DNA of 64,000 nucleotides from Leucaena leucocephala. Taxonomy: Eukaryota; Streptophyta; Magnoliopsida; Fabales; Fabaceae. A program made the position numbers and the translations under genes. The DNA lies in contig CM073535.1 in NCBI GenBank assembly GCA_037074615.1, positions 10,951,001 through 11,015,000 on the forward strand, written 5' to 3'. Each line of letters begins with the position of its first letter. The stretch's first letter is position 1. Below, in pieces: positions 47,272 to 58,242 of this stretch. The notes beneath the pieces are model-generated. The model was not told where the DNA came from, did no database searches, and saw only the letters and a program-made list of their open reading frames with translations.

Positions 47272-49387
47272 AGGCCAGGTTCTCCCTTACCTATCTCTTA
47301 CCTTTTACAAATTTTTTTAATGTGATATATGCTTGACATGTTGGTTTAATGATTGGAAAAGGATGGACTAATAGAAGTAGTAGTTAATTGTTTTGCTTAA
47401 TAATTCAATAAGATAGTGTTTAATTTTAGTTTTGTTCTATTTTGAATAATTCCCTTGTGTTGTCCATGTGATATTTTTTTAGTGATGGTTATCTGAGGTG
47501 TGACACACTCAATTGCATGCTATAGTTTACCCATCTTATCATCTTTGCTTTCTTTGTATTGCGACATATGATTTGAATATGATTGCGAGCTTCACTATGA
47601 ATTTGCATTGAGTGATGTGTTTAACTATTGGACTGAAGCTAAATTTGAATTGACCTTATATAGTACTGTGATATTTATAATTCTACTGACAGTGAGGACA
47701 CTATCGAGTTTAAGTGTAGGGGAGATGTTATTGTTTTTGTTCTAATTAATGCAAAATTCTTTTTAATCCAATCTTTCATCACAAATTTTTTTGTTTTTGA
47801 TTTTAATGTATGATAAATTGCTGAAAAATGGATTCCCACTTTAAACTATTTTTGCGGTTAGCCAAAAAAGGTTTTACTGTAAAAGATATTTTGGGAGCTG
47901 AAAACTATCAAGTGGTAGTCTCAGTGAATTTTAGTCGCGATCTACATGTTGCATGGTCACGACTTGACATGGACCTTTGGACTTGATATGCTCTCTGTGA
48001 AAATCAGTAGCGACAATATCTCTCTGTGTATTGTTGTTACGACTTAATCATTCCTGGTCACGACTGTCTATTGTAAGTTCAAGGAAAACACTCATTGTGA
48101 AATTTAGTCGTGACCTTCACTACTTTCAGTCATGACCTGAGTGTGGAAATGTCTAATTACCTTTTCTTTGCTTTGTGTACTACTTTATAGAAGGATTCCT
48201 TTTGAACTACTAATTTTTTATAAATGATTCATTGCCCTCTTATTTTTAACCTTTTTGCATGAAATAGTTTATAGAAACCATTATCACACTTGAATCTTAA
48301 AAAATGGAAATCAAATTGGAAACAATCAAGCTTTTACTATTAGATTTGGGATTATTACATGGTTATGAGTGATTACTTTGGAACTTTTAATTCATCATTC
48401 AAGAGGGTTTTCAATTGTGATAAGTGTTTTAATGCCTAGTGAATGAAGAACATTGTCTGAGACTTTAGCTTATAAGCAATTTAATGAAAGCCTTGGTTGG
48501 AAGGATTCTCGGCCAAAATTTCTACATTGAGTGGTTATTCAATTAGTTTATATTCTATAAAACTTGTATTAGCTTTGAGTTAAAAAGTACTTGCGCATCT
48601 ATGTTATTGAATATGATAGAGGCATTCATGTGTAAACCCTTTTATACCAAACACAATCCAGCACATATTATATCCATAGTCACCCCTTTGAGCCCAATAA
48701 TTTTCTTCCTATCATAGAAAGTCATATATGCATGAGCATCTCTTTGAAATAAACTTCTTATTCATGTCAAAAAATCATTGTGATTAAGAAATTGTGCTAC
48801 ATCTTTTATATACAAGGTGTCAACTAAAAGAGAGAAAAAGCATATTGCATAAATAAAAAAATGGTGCAACAAAAATTGAAGAAAGAAAAGAGTATTGACT
48901 CCTATTAGCACAATCACCACCTCAACACCTTAGAAGACATGAATTCACGCTATATATTCAATATCACATACATATGGAACATTCTATCCTTCATATCCCA
49001 TTCCTATGGCCTATCTCCATCATTACACCCCTAAAAGACCTCTTGATTCTTTACATAAGTCTTGTATAGTTGATGAGATTTAGAGCTATTACAAGCATAT
49101 GGTATGATGTTTTTCAATTTGAATCTGAGTGAAAGAACCCTAACAATGAGAGAACATGGAGAGCTAAACACTTACATCCTTAGAGAGAATCTATTGCGCT
49201 CACATAGTTGAGGTTGATTTCATTTAGTAGTTGATTACTTGGCATTGCTCATATTATCACTTTTGTATTCCCAAAAGTTGGTGCATTAATTATTTTAAGG
49301 TATCACTACGGATTATGTTATTACCTCAAATTTAATAACTTTAGCTTAGGTGTATTTCATGTCTTTGTCCAAGAGTTCAAAGGTTCA
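47272..49387 (+). other. Athila 3' noncoding region (element 2)
   Basis: No open frame of note; any env-like ORF is lost. AAGTGTAGGGGAGATG at 47714-47729 is a second polypurine-like tract. A GTCGCGAC cluster occupies 47930-48140. The purine-rich block near 48830-48900 corresponds to 4075-4150 of element 1. Confidence 0.6.
47930..48140 (+). repeat. GTCGCGAC-type palindrome cluster (element 2, 3' region)
   Basis: Units such as TTAGTCGCGATC, GGTCACGACTTG, CAGTAGCGAC, GGTCACGACTG and TTAGTCGTGACC, with CTCTCTGTG phrases between them. Confidence 0.75.
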
Positions 49388-49400
49388 AGTATGGGGAAAT
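49388..49400 (+). other. Polypurine tract of element 2
   Basis: AGTATGGGGAAAT directly precedes the TGATAGGACAC start of the 3' LTR. Confidence 0.8.
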
Positions 49401-49809
49401 TGATAGGACACAAATTGTGTATGGTTTCTATAATATTTTGAGGGTTTTGTGACAGTTTTACCATTCATTTATGCCTACAATTGTGTTTTTGTGGTAATAC
49501 ATGGTTTTACTTGGCAATATGCTAATTTAAGGGTAAAATGGTAAATTAACTCCTTCAAACTGTATATATGTTGTTCTTTAGTAACTGGTTAGACTTTTAC
49601 AGTGAGCTTTGATATTGAATTGCAGGTATTTTGGAGGAAAACCAAGGATTAACTTGAGCAGAAAAGAGATCACAAGAAAGAGAACCAAATAAAGGATGGA
49701 ATCCTCTGTGCACTTTGTCACGACCAAAGTGTCCATAAGTCGTGACCTTACTTCTCCAGGGAAGTTCTCCTGCGTTCACAGGTCACGACCAAAAATAGGA
49801 TATGGTCGC
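49401..49809 (+). mobile_element. 3' LTR of Athila-type element 2, truncated
   Basis: Matches the first 410 bases of the 5' LTR (37621 onward) and stops where long LTR copy F begins. The remaining ~1060 bases do not reappear downstream as far as I can see. Confidence 0.85.
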
Positions 49810-52800
49810 TGTCATATCCTAACTTTTCCTTATCTGTATAATGCTGATAGAGGAAAGAGGTTTGGAAAGGATTTTGACGATGATCAGAAGGAATAATAAA
49901 GGTCAAATGAGTCTTGAAGGAAGAAAGGGACTAAAATAAAAGGTTTAAAAGTTCTATGGTAGAAAATGAAAGTAAAGAAAAAAGTTGGGCTAAAAGGTGT
50001 AAATACCAAAAGTTAAGGGAGTTAAATATAATTTATCAAAAGTTCAGAGGCAAAAATATAATTATGAGAAATTTGAGCCAAAAAAGGCCAAAAAATGTCC
50101 TGAGAAACTTATTCTAATCAGTTTGACGTAACACAGAATTTTGATTTGAGGTCCCGAATAATTGATATAAATTCCTGAAGTCAGGAAAAATTATTGCAGT
50201 ATTTTTTGGACCTCAAAATTAGAGGAAACCTTACAGTAAATTTCTATAATTAATATAAAAATTTATAAAATTAACAGAGTTAGAAAAGGAATCCTGTAGA
50301 ATTTTTAAGGGAATTTACGATATAATAAAATACACGATAAATATATTCGGGAGAGGTTTCTTGGGATTTGTGCCATAAAGGAAATGGGCCCATATCAAGG
50401 CCAAAAATGGTGTCCCAGAGGCTTAGTGAGGTGATTGGATAGTTAAGTGGGCCAGAGTCTAGAGCAACCCCAGAAAAGTGTGAAATTACGAAAATGCCCC
50501 TATATAGCCAGATTGTACCAAATATGGATGGAGGGCATTTTGGTCATCCTGGACAGGTCAAAAATGTCCTAGCAAGTATAGGGATGATTAGTTAGAGCCA
50601 GTATATACTCTGATGCAGTATAAAGAAGTGTGAAATGACAATTATGCCCCTAGGATCATTATAGTGCCAAAAAGTGCAATAAGGGTATTTTGGTCATTTC
50701 CTAAAGGATAGTTGGTAAATAAATATTTAGTCTAACAATGTCAATGGTAGAAAAATCTAGACACTAGTTTTTATGACAGAATACATATTTTGGAATGTTA
50801 TAAAAATTGGGAACATAAAACAGTCTGATTTTTGTGAAACTGCTTAGATCGGTTCCAAACTGGACTCAAATTTTTCCTATCAGTATTTCCCCATTATTTG
50901 TGCCAAATATAGCCCTTTTTGATGTCATGGATGATGTCATTAATGAGGCTTCTAGGGCAAGCTAATCTAAGATTAAATATGAACCATTACATCAAATAGT
51001 GCACAAACTAATCTTGGCCATTAATTTTCCATGAGATTTTTCTATAAGTACCCCCACAAATATGAAGCAAACTGTGGAGCATGAACCCTTGGAGAAACTC
51101 TTGCAAAATGAAGACTCAAGCCAAGACAAAGAAGATTCAAAGTACCAAAGTTCAAGCAAGCTAGAGATTAAAGGTAAGCAATCTATCCTAGCTTATTTTC
51201 CTTTGATTTGGGAGCTTCAACTTAGGGTTTTCATAAAGAAAATTTGAGTTTTCTCTAAGGTTTGTTGTTGTCCAAAACCCTTAGATGAAAGGAGAAAGAA
51301 GAAATTAAAGTTAGACATAGGTGATTGAAGCTTAAACAAGCTAGTTAAGTGATTAGTTGTTGAATCAAGTTGATATTCTTGACCTCGCCATGGTTGGACC
51401 ATTTCATTTTGTACTGTTCATGATGGAAAGAAATGAAATTTCAATTATCTAATGATTCTATTAAATTTTTATGATGATTTTGTGTAGAATTGGATAGGTT
51501 TTGAACCTTGGAAGTATTAAAATTCCAAGATTGTAGTTTTTAAAATCCTTCTCTATTACTATTCACTCACATGAACAGTGATTTAAATTTCATGATTTTG
51601 ATGCTTCCAATGGTTTTAAAATGAAAAGCTGTGTGGGATAAAGTGGAGAAACAAGTATGGGAAGCATTAGAATCAAAATGAGAATTTTTTAAAGAAAAGA
51701 GGGTGTTATGTAATTCTGTATAGAATAGTGCATAGGAACCGGAATTTCATGATTCTAAGCTCATAAATGGATTCAAAAGATGAAATTGTATAGGGTAAAG
51801 TCAAGACATCAATTTGTTCGAATGCCAAGTTAATTAGTAAAGATTAGAGAAAGTTATGTTAGTAAAAAGTTTATCAAGGTAGTCTTGAGCATTGTTGGAG
51901 TTCATGGTCCTAATGAATTATGTGATAAATATGAATGTGTTTAGGACCTTGAAACATTAAAGAAGATTTTTGAAAGTGATTTACCAAAAGGTTTCATGGT
52001 TAGAAAGCTAGGGAGCAAGTGCAAAAGATCAAGAGAAAAGCTTAAGTGTAAGGTAGTGGACTTACCTCTTTATATTCTTGATGTGGTATATTTATGTGTT
52101 GACATGTATATGATATTTGAATGATGTTGTGACATGATAAATGATGTTGAATGTATTGTGAATAACATGTTTTCTATGGCCATTTACTTTTATGCAAAAG
52201 TATATAGCATGATGGTTACCACTAATCAAAGAAAGTTTAATGAAATTACATATCACGCATTAGCATCCATCTTGCATATTTAAGTAGTAATGTTTGCTAC
52301 TGATATTCCCTAGAATCTAACCCTTCCATAACCAATCAATTTAGGTCAAGCATGAAGGAAAACGTATGCATGGAAAAGAGCTAAAGAATGGAAGAAAGGA
52401 AGTGAAGTAATTGAGATTCTAGCATATGCTATGAATTATATATGTATGTGTAAGGTGTCTACTTATGTGATAAAACAGTATGAAATAATTTTGGCATATG
52501 TATATGATGTATATGAATGCATAAAAGGCAAAAGAGATGGTTTATGCATGCTAGAACAATTGTTGAAAGTGAAAGAAAGGAAACTAAAATGGTAAAAACG
52601 TAGGTCCTGAAGCAGTTTTGTTATGGCTTCAGTTTGACCTAGCAAATGAAGGAATTAATCCACAAACTTTAATGAGCATGTAGTGCACATCCATATATTT
52701 GAATTCATATATAATACACCTCATTTGGATGTGTATATCAAGAGAAATGAATTTTCAAAGTTAAGAGACAAATCTGGAATTTCCAGAATTTGCCATATGA

Positions 52801-53094
52801 ACAGTAAAAAGTAACAATTTAACTATATCAATTGGCAAGGTAAATGTCCATATTTATATTTTTCCCTTAAATAGATATGAAAAAGATTCAATTAGAAAAT
52901 TGTATCACCTCCATATGATTTTTATACAATTATTTAAGAATTTTTAAAGTTAGACTATAAATCTAAAAATCATCAAGTGAACAGTACCTGACAAGTAAGT
53001 TTTAAAATTTTAATTTTTGGGCTAATGTAATGCTTCCGCAAATCAAATACGCTTATGAATACATACTCTAAGGTGGTAAAAGTATGATGTTTTA
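49810..53094 (+). mobile_element. Long LTR copy F, a 5' LTR (~3285 bp)
   Basis: Starts TGTCATATCCTAA after GTCGC. U3 is of the B/C type. The TATA-like TCTATAAGTA is at 51041-51050, AAAG/GTAAGC at 51170-51179 and the hairpin position at 51557 has one mismatch. From about 52750 the sequence departs from the other copies but can still be followed to 'ctaatgtaatgcttccgcaaat ... ctaaggtggtaaaagtatgatgttt', the equivalent of 'ctaatggacttccaagg ... aagtaaggatgttaca'. It is followed by a primer-binding site rather than a target duplication, so it is the 5' LTR of a larger element. Confidence 0.8.
51041..51050 (+). promoter_or_regulatory. TATA-like box of long LTR copy F
   Basis: TCTATAAGTA, equivalent in position to the TATA boxes of the other copies, with one change from the consensus. 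Confidence 0.55.
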
Positions 53095-53097
53095 TTT

Positions 53098-53109
53098 TGG
53101 TATCAAAGC
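53098..53109 (+). other. Primer-binding site, tRNA-iMet type
   Basis: TGGTATCAAAGC differs by one base from TGGTATCAGAGC, the complement of the initiator tRNA-Met 3' end. It lies three bases after the LTR copy F end. This primer is used by chromoviruses and copia elements, not by Athila. Confidence 0.7.
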
Positions 53110-54832
53110 AAAAGGTTCTGGCATTGGTACAGAACAAAGTTTTAGCACAAAACAAATGTTCTGGTGCAAGATAAACTTGCTCTGATTGGAAAACTGAGTA
53201 TATAGCAGTTACCTAAGGCCCAATTGAGATTGAGGTTAGTAATAGGTTACTTGTTCATAGTCCAACTAATATTATGAATGGATAAGGGAAAACTTGAAAA
53301 GTATGAATGACATAGAAATGTGAGCCAAAACCTTCCTCAGTTAGCTGAAAGAAAGCAGCTGACTCAGTTATAGATTATAGTGAGGCCAAGAAAGGGATAC
53401 AGAAGTTTTACAGGCAATGAGAGATATTATGATTGAATGAATATAGCCTAGTTAAGGTACAATGGCCTAACATGATAGCTATCTCAGATTCCTAAATGAA
53501 TAAATAGGATATTGGAGATGTAAGCTAAAGATAAATAGCCTCAAAAATTTCTTGAGGATTAGTAGAAAGAGATTATAAGAGATATAATATGAGATTTTGG
53601 AGTGCCCTTTAACCCTGATTTAAGTTCTATTCCTCTGATGAGAGGTCAGATTACAGCTGAGGAAGCTGAGTACTGGTATTGGATTATAGGTAAACCAGAT
53701 ATTATTCCTCCTCTACTAGAGTTTGAGGATAGATTTGAGATAAGTAATATACAACAGTCCCTTAATCCAGAGATCCAGTCAAGTTTATGACAGTCCTTGT
53801 ACATTCTCAAAATCCAAGAATATGTGATTTTATAGAGAAAGATCAGTGTGATATTCCTAGTCCTAGTCAATCCCAGCCTTCTTTGCTAAATACAGATAAT
53901 ATTGAGTATATCATTCTCAAGAAAGCCATGGAGAGTGAATTACTCAGTCTAGGTCAAGGGATAGACAGAAGTAGAGATCAAGAGCATACCATTTATCTAC
54001 AGTTCCTCAATGTCGTAGTAGGGATGATAAGCAGATATACAATAGAGGGCCTTAACTTGAACTAAGTTTATACTCTAGAAGATTGGAATGAGATAGTAGT
54101 AAGTTAGATACTGCCATATACCCCTACATGGCACATAGAGATAAGTGAGTTTTGGCGAATGATCTTCCAACTGATATACAAGGGTGGCACTTCTATATGT
54201 AGAAGTATGTGCAGTTTATAATTCCCTAGAAAAGAATATAAAAAGAGATTAGGGGTAATATAAACAAGTAAACATGGTAAAGTGAAGTAATTACTTAGAT
54301 GTATGATAGTTATGTTGTACCCCAAATATGAAATTGACATGTATGTAATGTATATGCAAATGTTAAGGTGATCTGAAATATGAGTTTTGATGGGATATAG
54401 TAAGATGATAGTTGGTTAAACATCTATGTGAATATGTTCTTAATCTAATATGCTTATGATATATAGATATGAATGAGTTTCAATTGACTCAAATTCATCA
54501 AAGTCAAGAACATTATAACTGAATGTTTAGAAAAAGTTATGCTCAGGTCTCGATATGAAGCGATTTAGGTTGCGACTAGAAGTTCTAGAGAAATTAAGTT
54601 ACGATGAATTAAGCCATAGGTCACGACAAATATTTACAGAAGCTTTTGGTCATGACAAGTAAAGACCATTGGTTGCGACAAAAGATGACCTATGGCCACG
54701 ACTGAGGGACACATAGCTGTCAAGTTGTGACAAGTAAGTTGAGATGGTCGCGACTAAACTTTACAGAGAGTATGTGTCACAACTAGCCAGTACTAAGGTC
54801 ATGACTGGAATACACAAAGACTTGATGGTGAG
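53110..54832 (+). pseudogene. Decayed internal region of the copy-F element, gag-like trace
   Basis: No long frame. At 53602-53790 a 62-codon frame has ITAEEAEYWYWIIGKPDI, which recalls the 'dpxeAexWLxxiek' block at the start of chromovirus Gag. The frame continues past a stop with IEKDQCDIPSPSQSQPS in another phase. The lower part (54535-54820) carries another GTCGCGAC cluster. It is interrupted at 54832 by long LTR copy G. The gag reading is tentative. Confidence 0.35.
54535..54820 (+). repeat. GTCGCGAC-type palindrome cluster (copy-F element)
   Basis: About nine units including GGTTGCGAC, GGTCACGAC, GGTCATGAC and GGTCGCGACTAAA at 54741-54753. Here 'acagagag', the reverse of the usual ctctctgt phrase, follows one unit (54758). 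Confidence 0.75.
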
Positions 54833-57800
54833 TGTCATATCCTAATTTTTCCCTATTTGGATAATACTGATAGTGGAAAGAGGTTTGGAAAGGATTATGA
54901 CGATGATCAAAAGAAACAATAGAGGTTAAATGAGTCTTGAAGGAAGAAAGGGACCTAAACGAAAATTGGAAAAGTTTAAAGGCCAAAAGTTAAACTAGAA
55001 ACAAAAGTTGGGCCAAAAATGGTAATTTCCAAAAGTTTAGGGACCTAAATATAAATATGCAAAAAGTTAGGGACATAAATGTAATTAAAAGAAAAGTTCA
55101 AGGGCAAAATTGTAATTATAGAAAGATCAGCCCAGAAAGGGTTATAACTGCCCAAAAGTTTTTCAGTCTCATATTCCATTAGTAAATAAAGGAAGTTACG
55201 CTGGTTAATCTGGCATGATACAGAAATTTTATTAAGGCTCCAGATAGCAGAAAATTATCTAATAGTCTAAAAGTTATATAAATTTTTATCAGATTCCATG
55301 GACATCAGATATAAGTGGGGGAATTACATGAAAGTATGCCCTACAATGTCAGATGTTATGAATCTGACAGAACCCTAGAAGAAGTCCTGTATAAAAAGTT
55401 ATTCTCATAACAGTAAATTTTGACGGGAGTTTGATAATAACCATAATCTGATAATAGAACTTATCGGTATGTGAGCCTAGATAGAATGAGATCAGATGAC
55501 CTCATATATAGGCCCATGATGACACCAAGAAGGGCCCAAAACCCAGGGTACCAGTCCATCAGTAGAAGGGGCCAGTGTCCAGAAAAAGTGTAAAATTACA
55601 AAAATACCCCTAGATGCCCAAATTGTACCAGACATAGATAAAGGGAATTTTGGTCATCTGGGATAGGCTAAAAACATGGAACATGGTATAAATATGATTA
55701 GTTGAGACAGTATATGCCCTGAGGTAGTACAAAGAGGGGTGAAATGACAACTATACCCTTAGGGTCAATATAGTGCAAGAAATGACACCAAGTGTATTTT
55801 GGTCATTTCCCAAGGGATATGTAAATAAGTTGTAGCCCAGTACAAGTATGTCAATGGTGTGAGAAGCCTAGACATTGATTTCTAAGACAGAATACATTTC
55901 CTGGTATATTATAAAAAATTAGGAATAGAAAACAGTTCGGTTGCTGTGAAACTGATATGATCGGTATCGGATTGGACTAAAATTTTTCCAGAAGCTTCCT
56001 ACCATGATAATTTTGCCACATAAGCCCATGAAGTGTCCCTTGATATGTCCTTTATGATGTCATGATGATGTCATAATTACCTTTTTGAAAAAGTTAAATC
56101 CAAGATTTAATGTAGGCTTTTAGATTAAATAGTAACCAAATCAATCTTGGCCATTGATTTTTCATGAAATTTTCTATAAATACCCCCTTAATTATGGTTC
56201 AAACCCATAAGCTCATGTACCCTTGGGGAAGCTCTTGCAAAATGAAAACTCAAGCCAAGATAAAGAAGATTCAAGGTACTAAAGTTCAAGCAAGCTAGAG
56301 ATTAAAGGTAAGCAATCTTTCTTAGCTTATTTTCCTTTGATTTGGGAGCTTCAACTTAGAGTTTTCATGGAGAAAAGTTGAATTTTCTATAAGGGGTGGT
56401 GCAGCCCAAAAACTTTAGATGAAAGGGGAAAGAAGAAATTAAAGTTAGAAACATATGATTGAAGCTTAAACAAGCTAGTTAAGTGGTTGGTTGTTGAATC
56501 AAATTGATATTCTTAACTTTGCCATGGTATGCCCTATTCGGTATGCACTGTTAATGAGGGAAGGAAATGGAATTTCAATGATTTAATGCTTCCATTGAGT
56601 TTATATGATGATTTTGTGTAGGATTGGAAAGGTTTTGAACCTTGGAAATATTAAAATCTCAAGGTTATAGTCTTTGAGATTCCTTACGGGTACTGTTCAC
56701 CCGCATGAACAGTAATTGGAATTTCATGATTTTGATGATTCCAATGGTTTTAAAATGAAAAGTTGTGTGGGGTAAAGTGGAGAAACAAGTATGGGAAGCA
56801 TTAAAATCAAAATAAGAATTTTTGAAAGAATTGTATGCTTATGTTCAATTCTGTACAACAGGCCATAAAGGAGCTGGAATTTCATGATTCTAAGCTCATA
56901 AATGGATTCAAAAGATGAAATTGTGTAGGGTAAAGTCAAGACATCAATTGTTTCAAGAGCCAAGTGGATTAGTGAAGATTAGAGAAAGTTATGCCAATAA
57001 AGAGTGTAACCAAGTTAGTCTTGAACATGGTTGGAGTTCATGAGTCCTAATGAGTTATATGATGAATATAAATGTGTTTAGGACCATGAAACATCCAAGA
57101 AGAATTTAGGAAGTGATGTACATAGAGGCTTCATGGTTGGAAAGCTAGGGAGAAAGTGCTAAAGATCAAGAGGAAAGCTTAAGTGCAAAGTAGTGAACTT
57201 ACCTCTTTATGTGCTTGATGTGGTATGCTTATGTGTTGACATGTATATGATATTTGAATGATGTTGTGACATAATTAATGATGTTCAATGTATTATGAAT
57301 AACATGTTTTCCATGGCCATGCACTTTATGCAAAAGTATATAGCATGATAGCATGTCACTAATCAGAGAAAGTTTAATGAACTTACATATCATACTATAG
57401 CATCCTTCTTACATATTTAAGTGGTAATGTTTGCTACTGAGATTCCCTAGAATCTCACTCTCCTATAACCAACCAATTCAGGTCAAGCATGATGGATAAT
57501 ATATGCATGGAGAAGAGCTAAAGTATAGAAGAAGAAAAGTGAAGTATTTAAGATGTTTGCATATGCTATACATTTTCCATGTATGTCAAAGCCATGTAAA
57601 GTATCTATTTATGTGATGAGATTGTATGAAACAAATATTGTATAACCCCATGATGTATATGAATTCATACAAGGCAAAAGAGATGATTCATGTATGCTAG
57701 AACAATTATTGAAAGTAAAAGAAAGGAAACTAAAATGGTAAAAACGTAGGTCCTGAAGCAGTTTTGTTGTGGCTTCAGTTTGACCTAGCAAATGAAGGAA

Positions 57801-58242
57801 TTATTTCACAAAATTTTATGATCATGTAGTACATATCAAGATATTTAAGTGCATAGGTAGAACATTTCATTTGGATGTGTATATCAAGAGAAATAAATTT
57901 CCAAAGTAAGGGACCAGAATCTGTTTCTAGAGTTTTTGACCAAATAAACAGTAAACTTCAACGAATAAACTGTATCAATTGGCTAATCATTTGGTCTTGA
58001 AATTATTTTTCCCTTAAATTTTAAGATGTTATCTTCACGTAGCTTTATGAACCACTTTATTTCATTTTTTCTAGAATTACTTATGATTTTTTGAAGTTCG
58101 TTGCATAATCTAAAATACCAAATGAACAGTAACCTGAGAAAGGGTAAAATTCCATATTTGGCTAATGGACTTCCAAGGTCTTGTAAGTGGTTATAAATGC
58201 TACTGAATGGTCCCTAAGACATATAAAAGTAAGGATGTTATA
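54833..58242 (+). mobile_element. Long LTR copy G (solo LTR, 3410 bp)
   Basis: TGTCATATCCTAA to AAGGATGTTATA, perfect duplication GTGAG (54828-54832 and 58243-58247). The palindrome region is at 55951-55975 (GATCGGTATCGG), the TATA box at 56173-56182, AAAG/GTAAGC at 56304-56313 and a perfect hairpin at 56692-56713. It has the A/D/E type of U3. It is nested inside the internal region of the copy-F element. The longest antisense frame (56724-56963) is shared with copies A and E but is not a gene. Confidence 0.9.
56173..56182 (+). promoter_or_regulatory. TATA box of long LTR copy G
   Basis: TCTATAAATA at the conserved position, about 130 bases before GTAAGC. Confidence 0.65.

Larger units (their letters stand above)
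37621..49809 (+). mobile_element. Athila-type Ty3/gypsy retrotransposon, element 2 (span)
   Basis: The ordered parts are 5' LTR, tRNA-Asp primer site, gag, protease, gap, RNase H end, integrase, long 3' noncoding region, polypurine tract and partial 3' LTR. Long LTR copy E is inserted between RNase H and integrase, and copy F truncates the 3' LTR. Without copy E the element is about 9.4 kb, short for Athila because the reverse-transcriptase core is missing. Stops and frameshifts in every ORF make it non-autonomous and inactive. Confidence 0.85.

Noticed and set aside
53098..53109. A tRNA gene near the tRNA-like sequences (also 39103-39120)
   Set aside because: Only the 3'-end complement is present, as expected for primer-binding sites; no cloverleaf or internal A/B boxes were seen.
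7438..56963. A ~75-79 codon frame recurring in several long LTR copies (7438-7668 +, 45123-45362 -, 56724-56963 -)
   Set aside because: It is antisense to LTR transcription, conserved only because the DNA copies are alike, and broken in copies B, C, D and F. It has no motif, so it is not called a gene.
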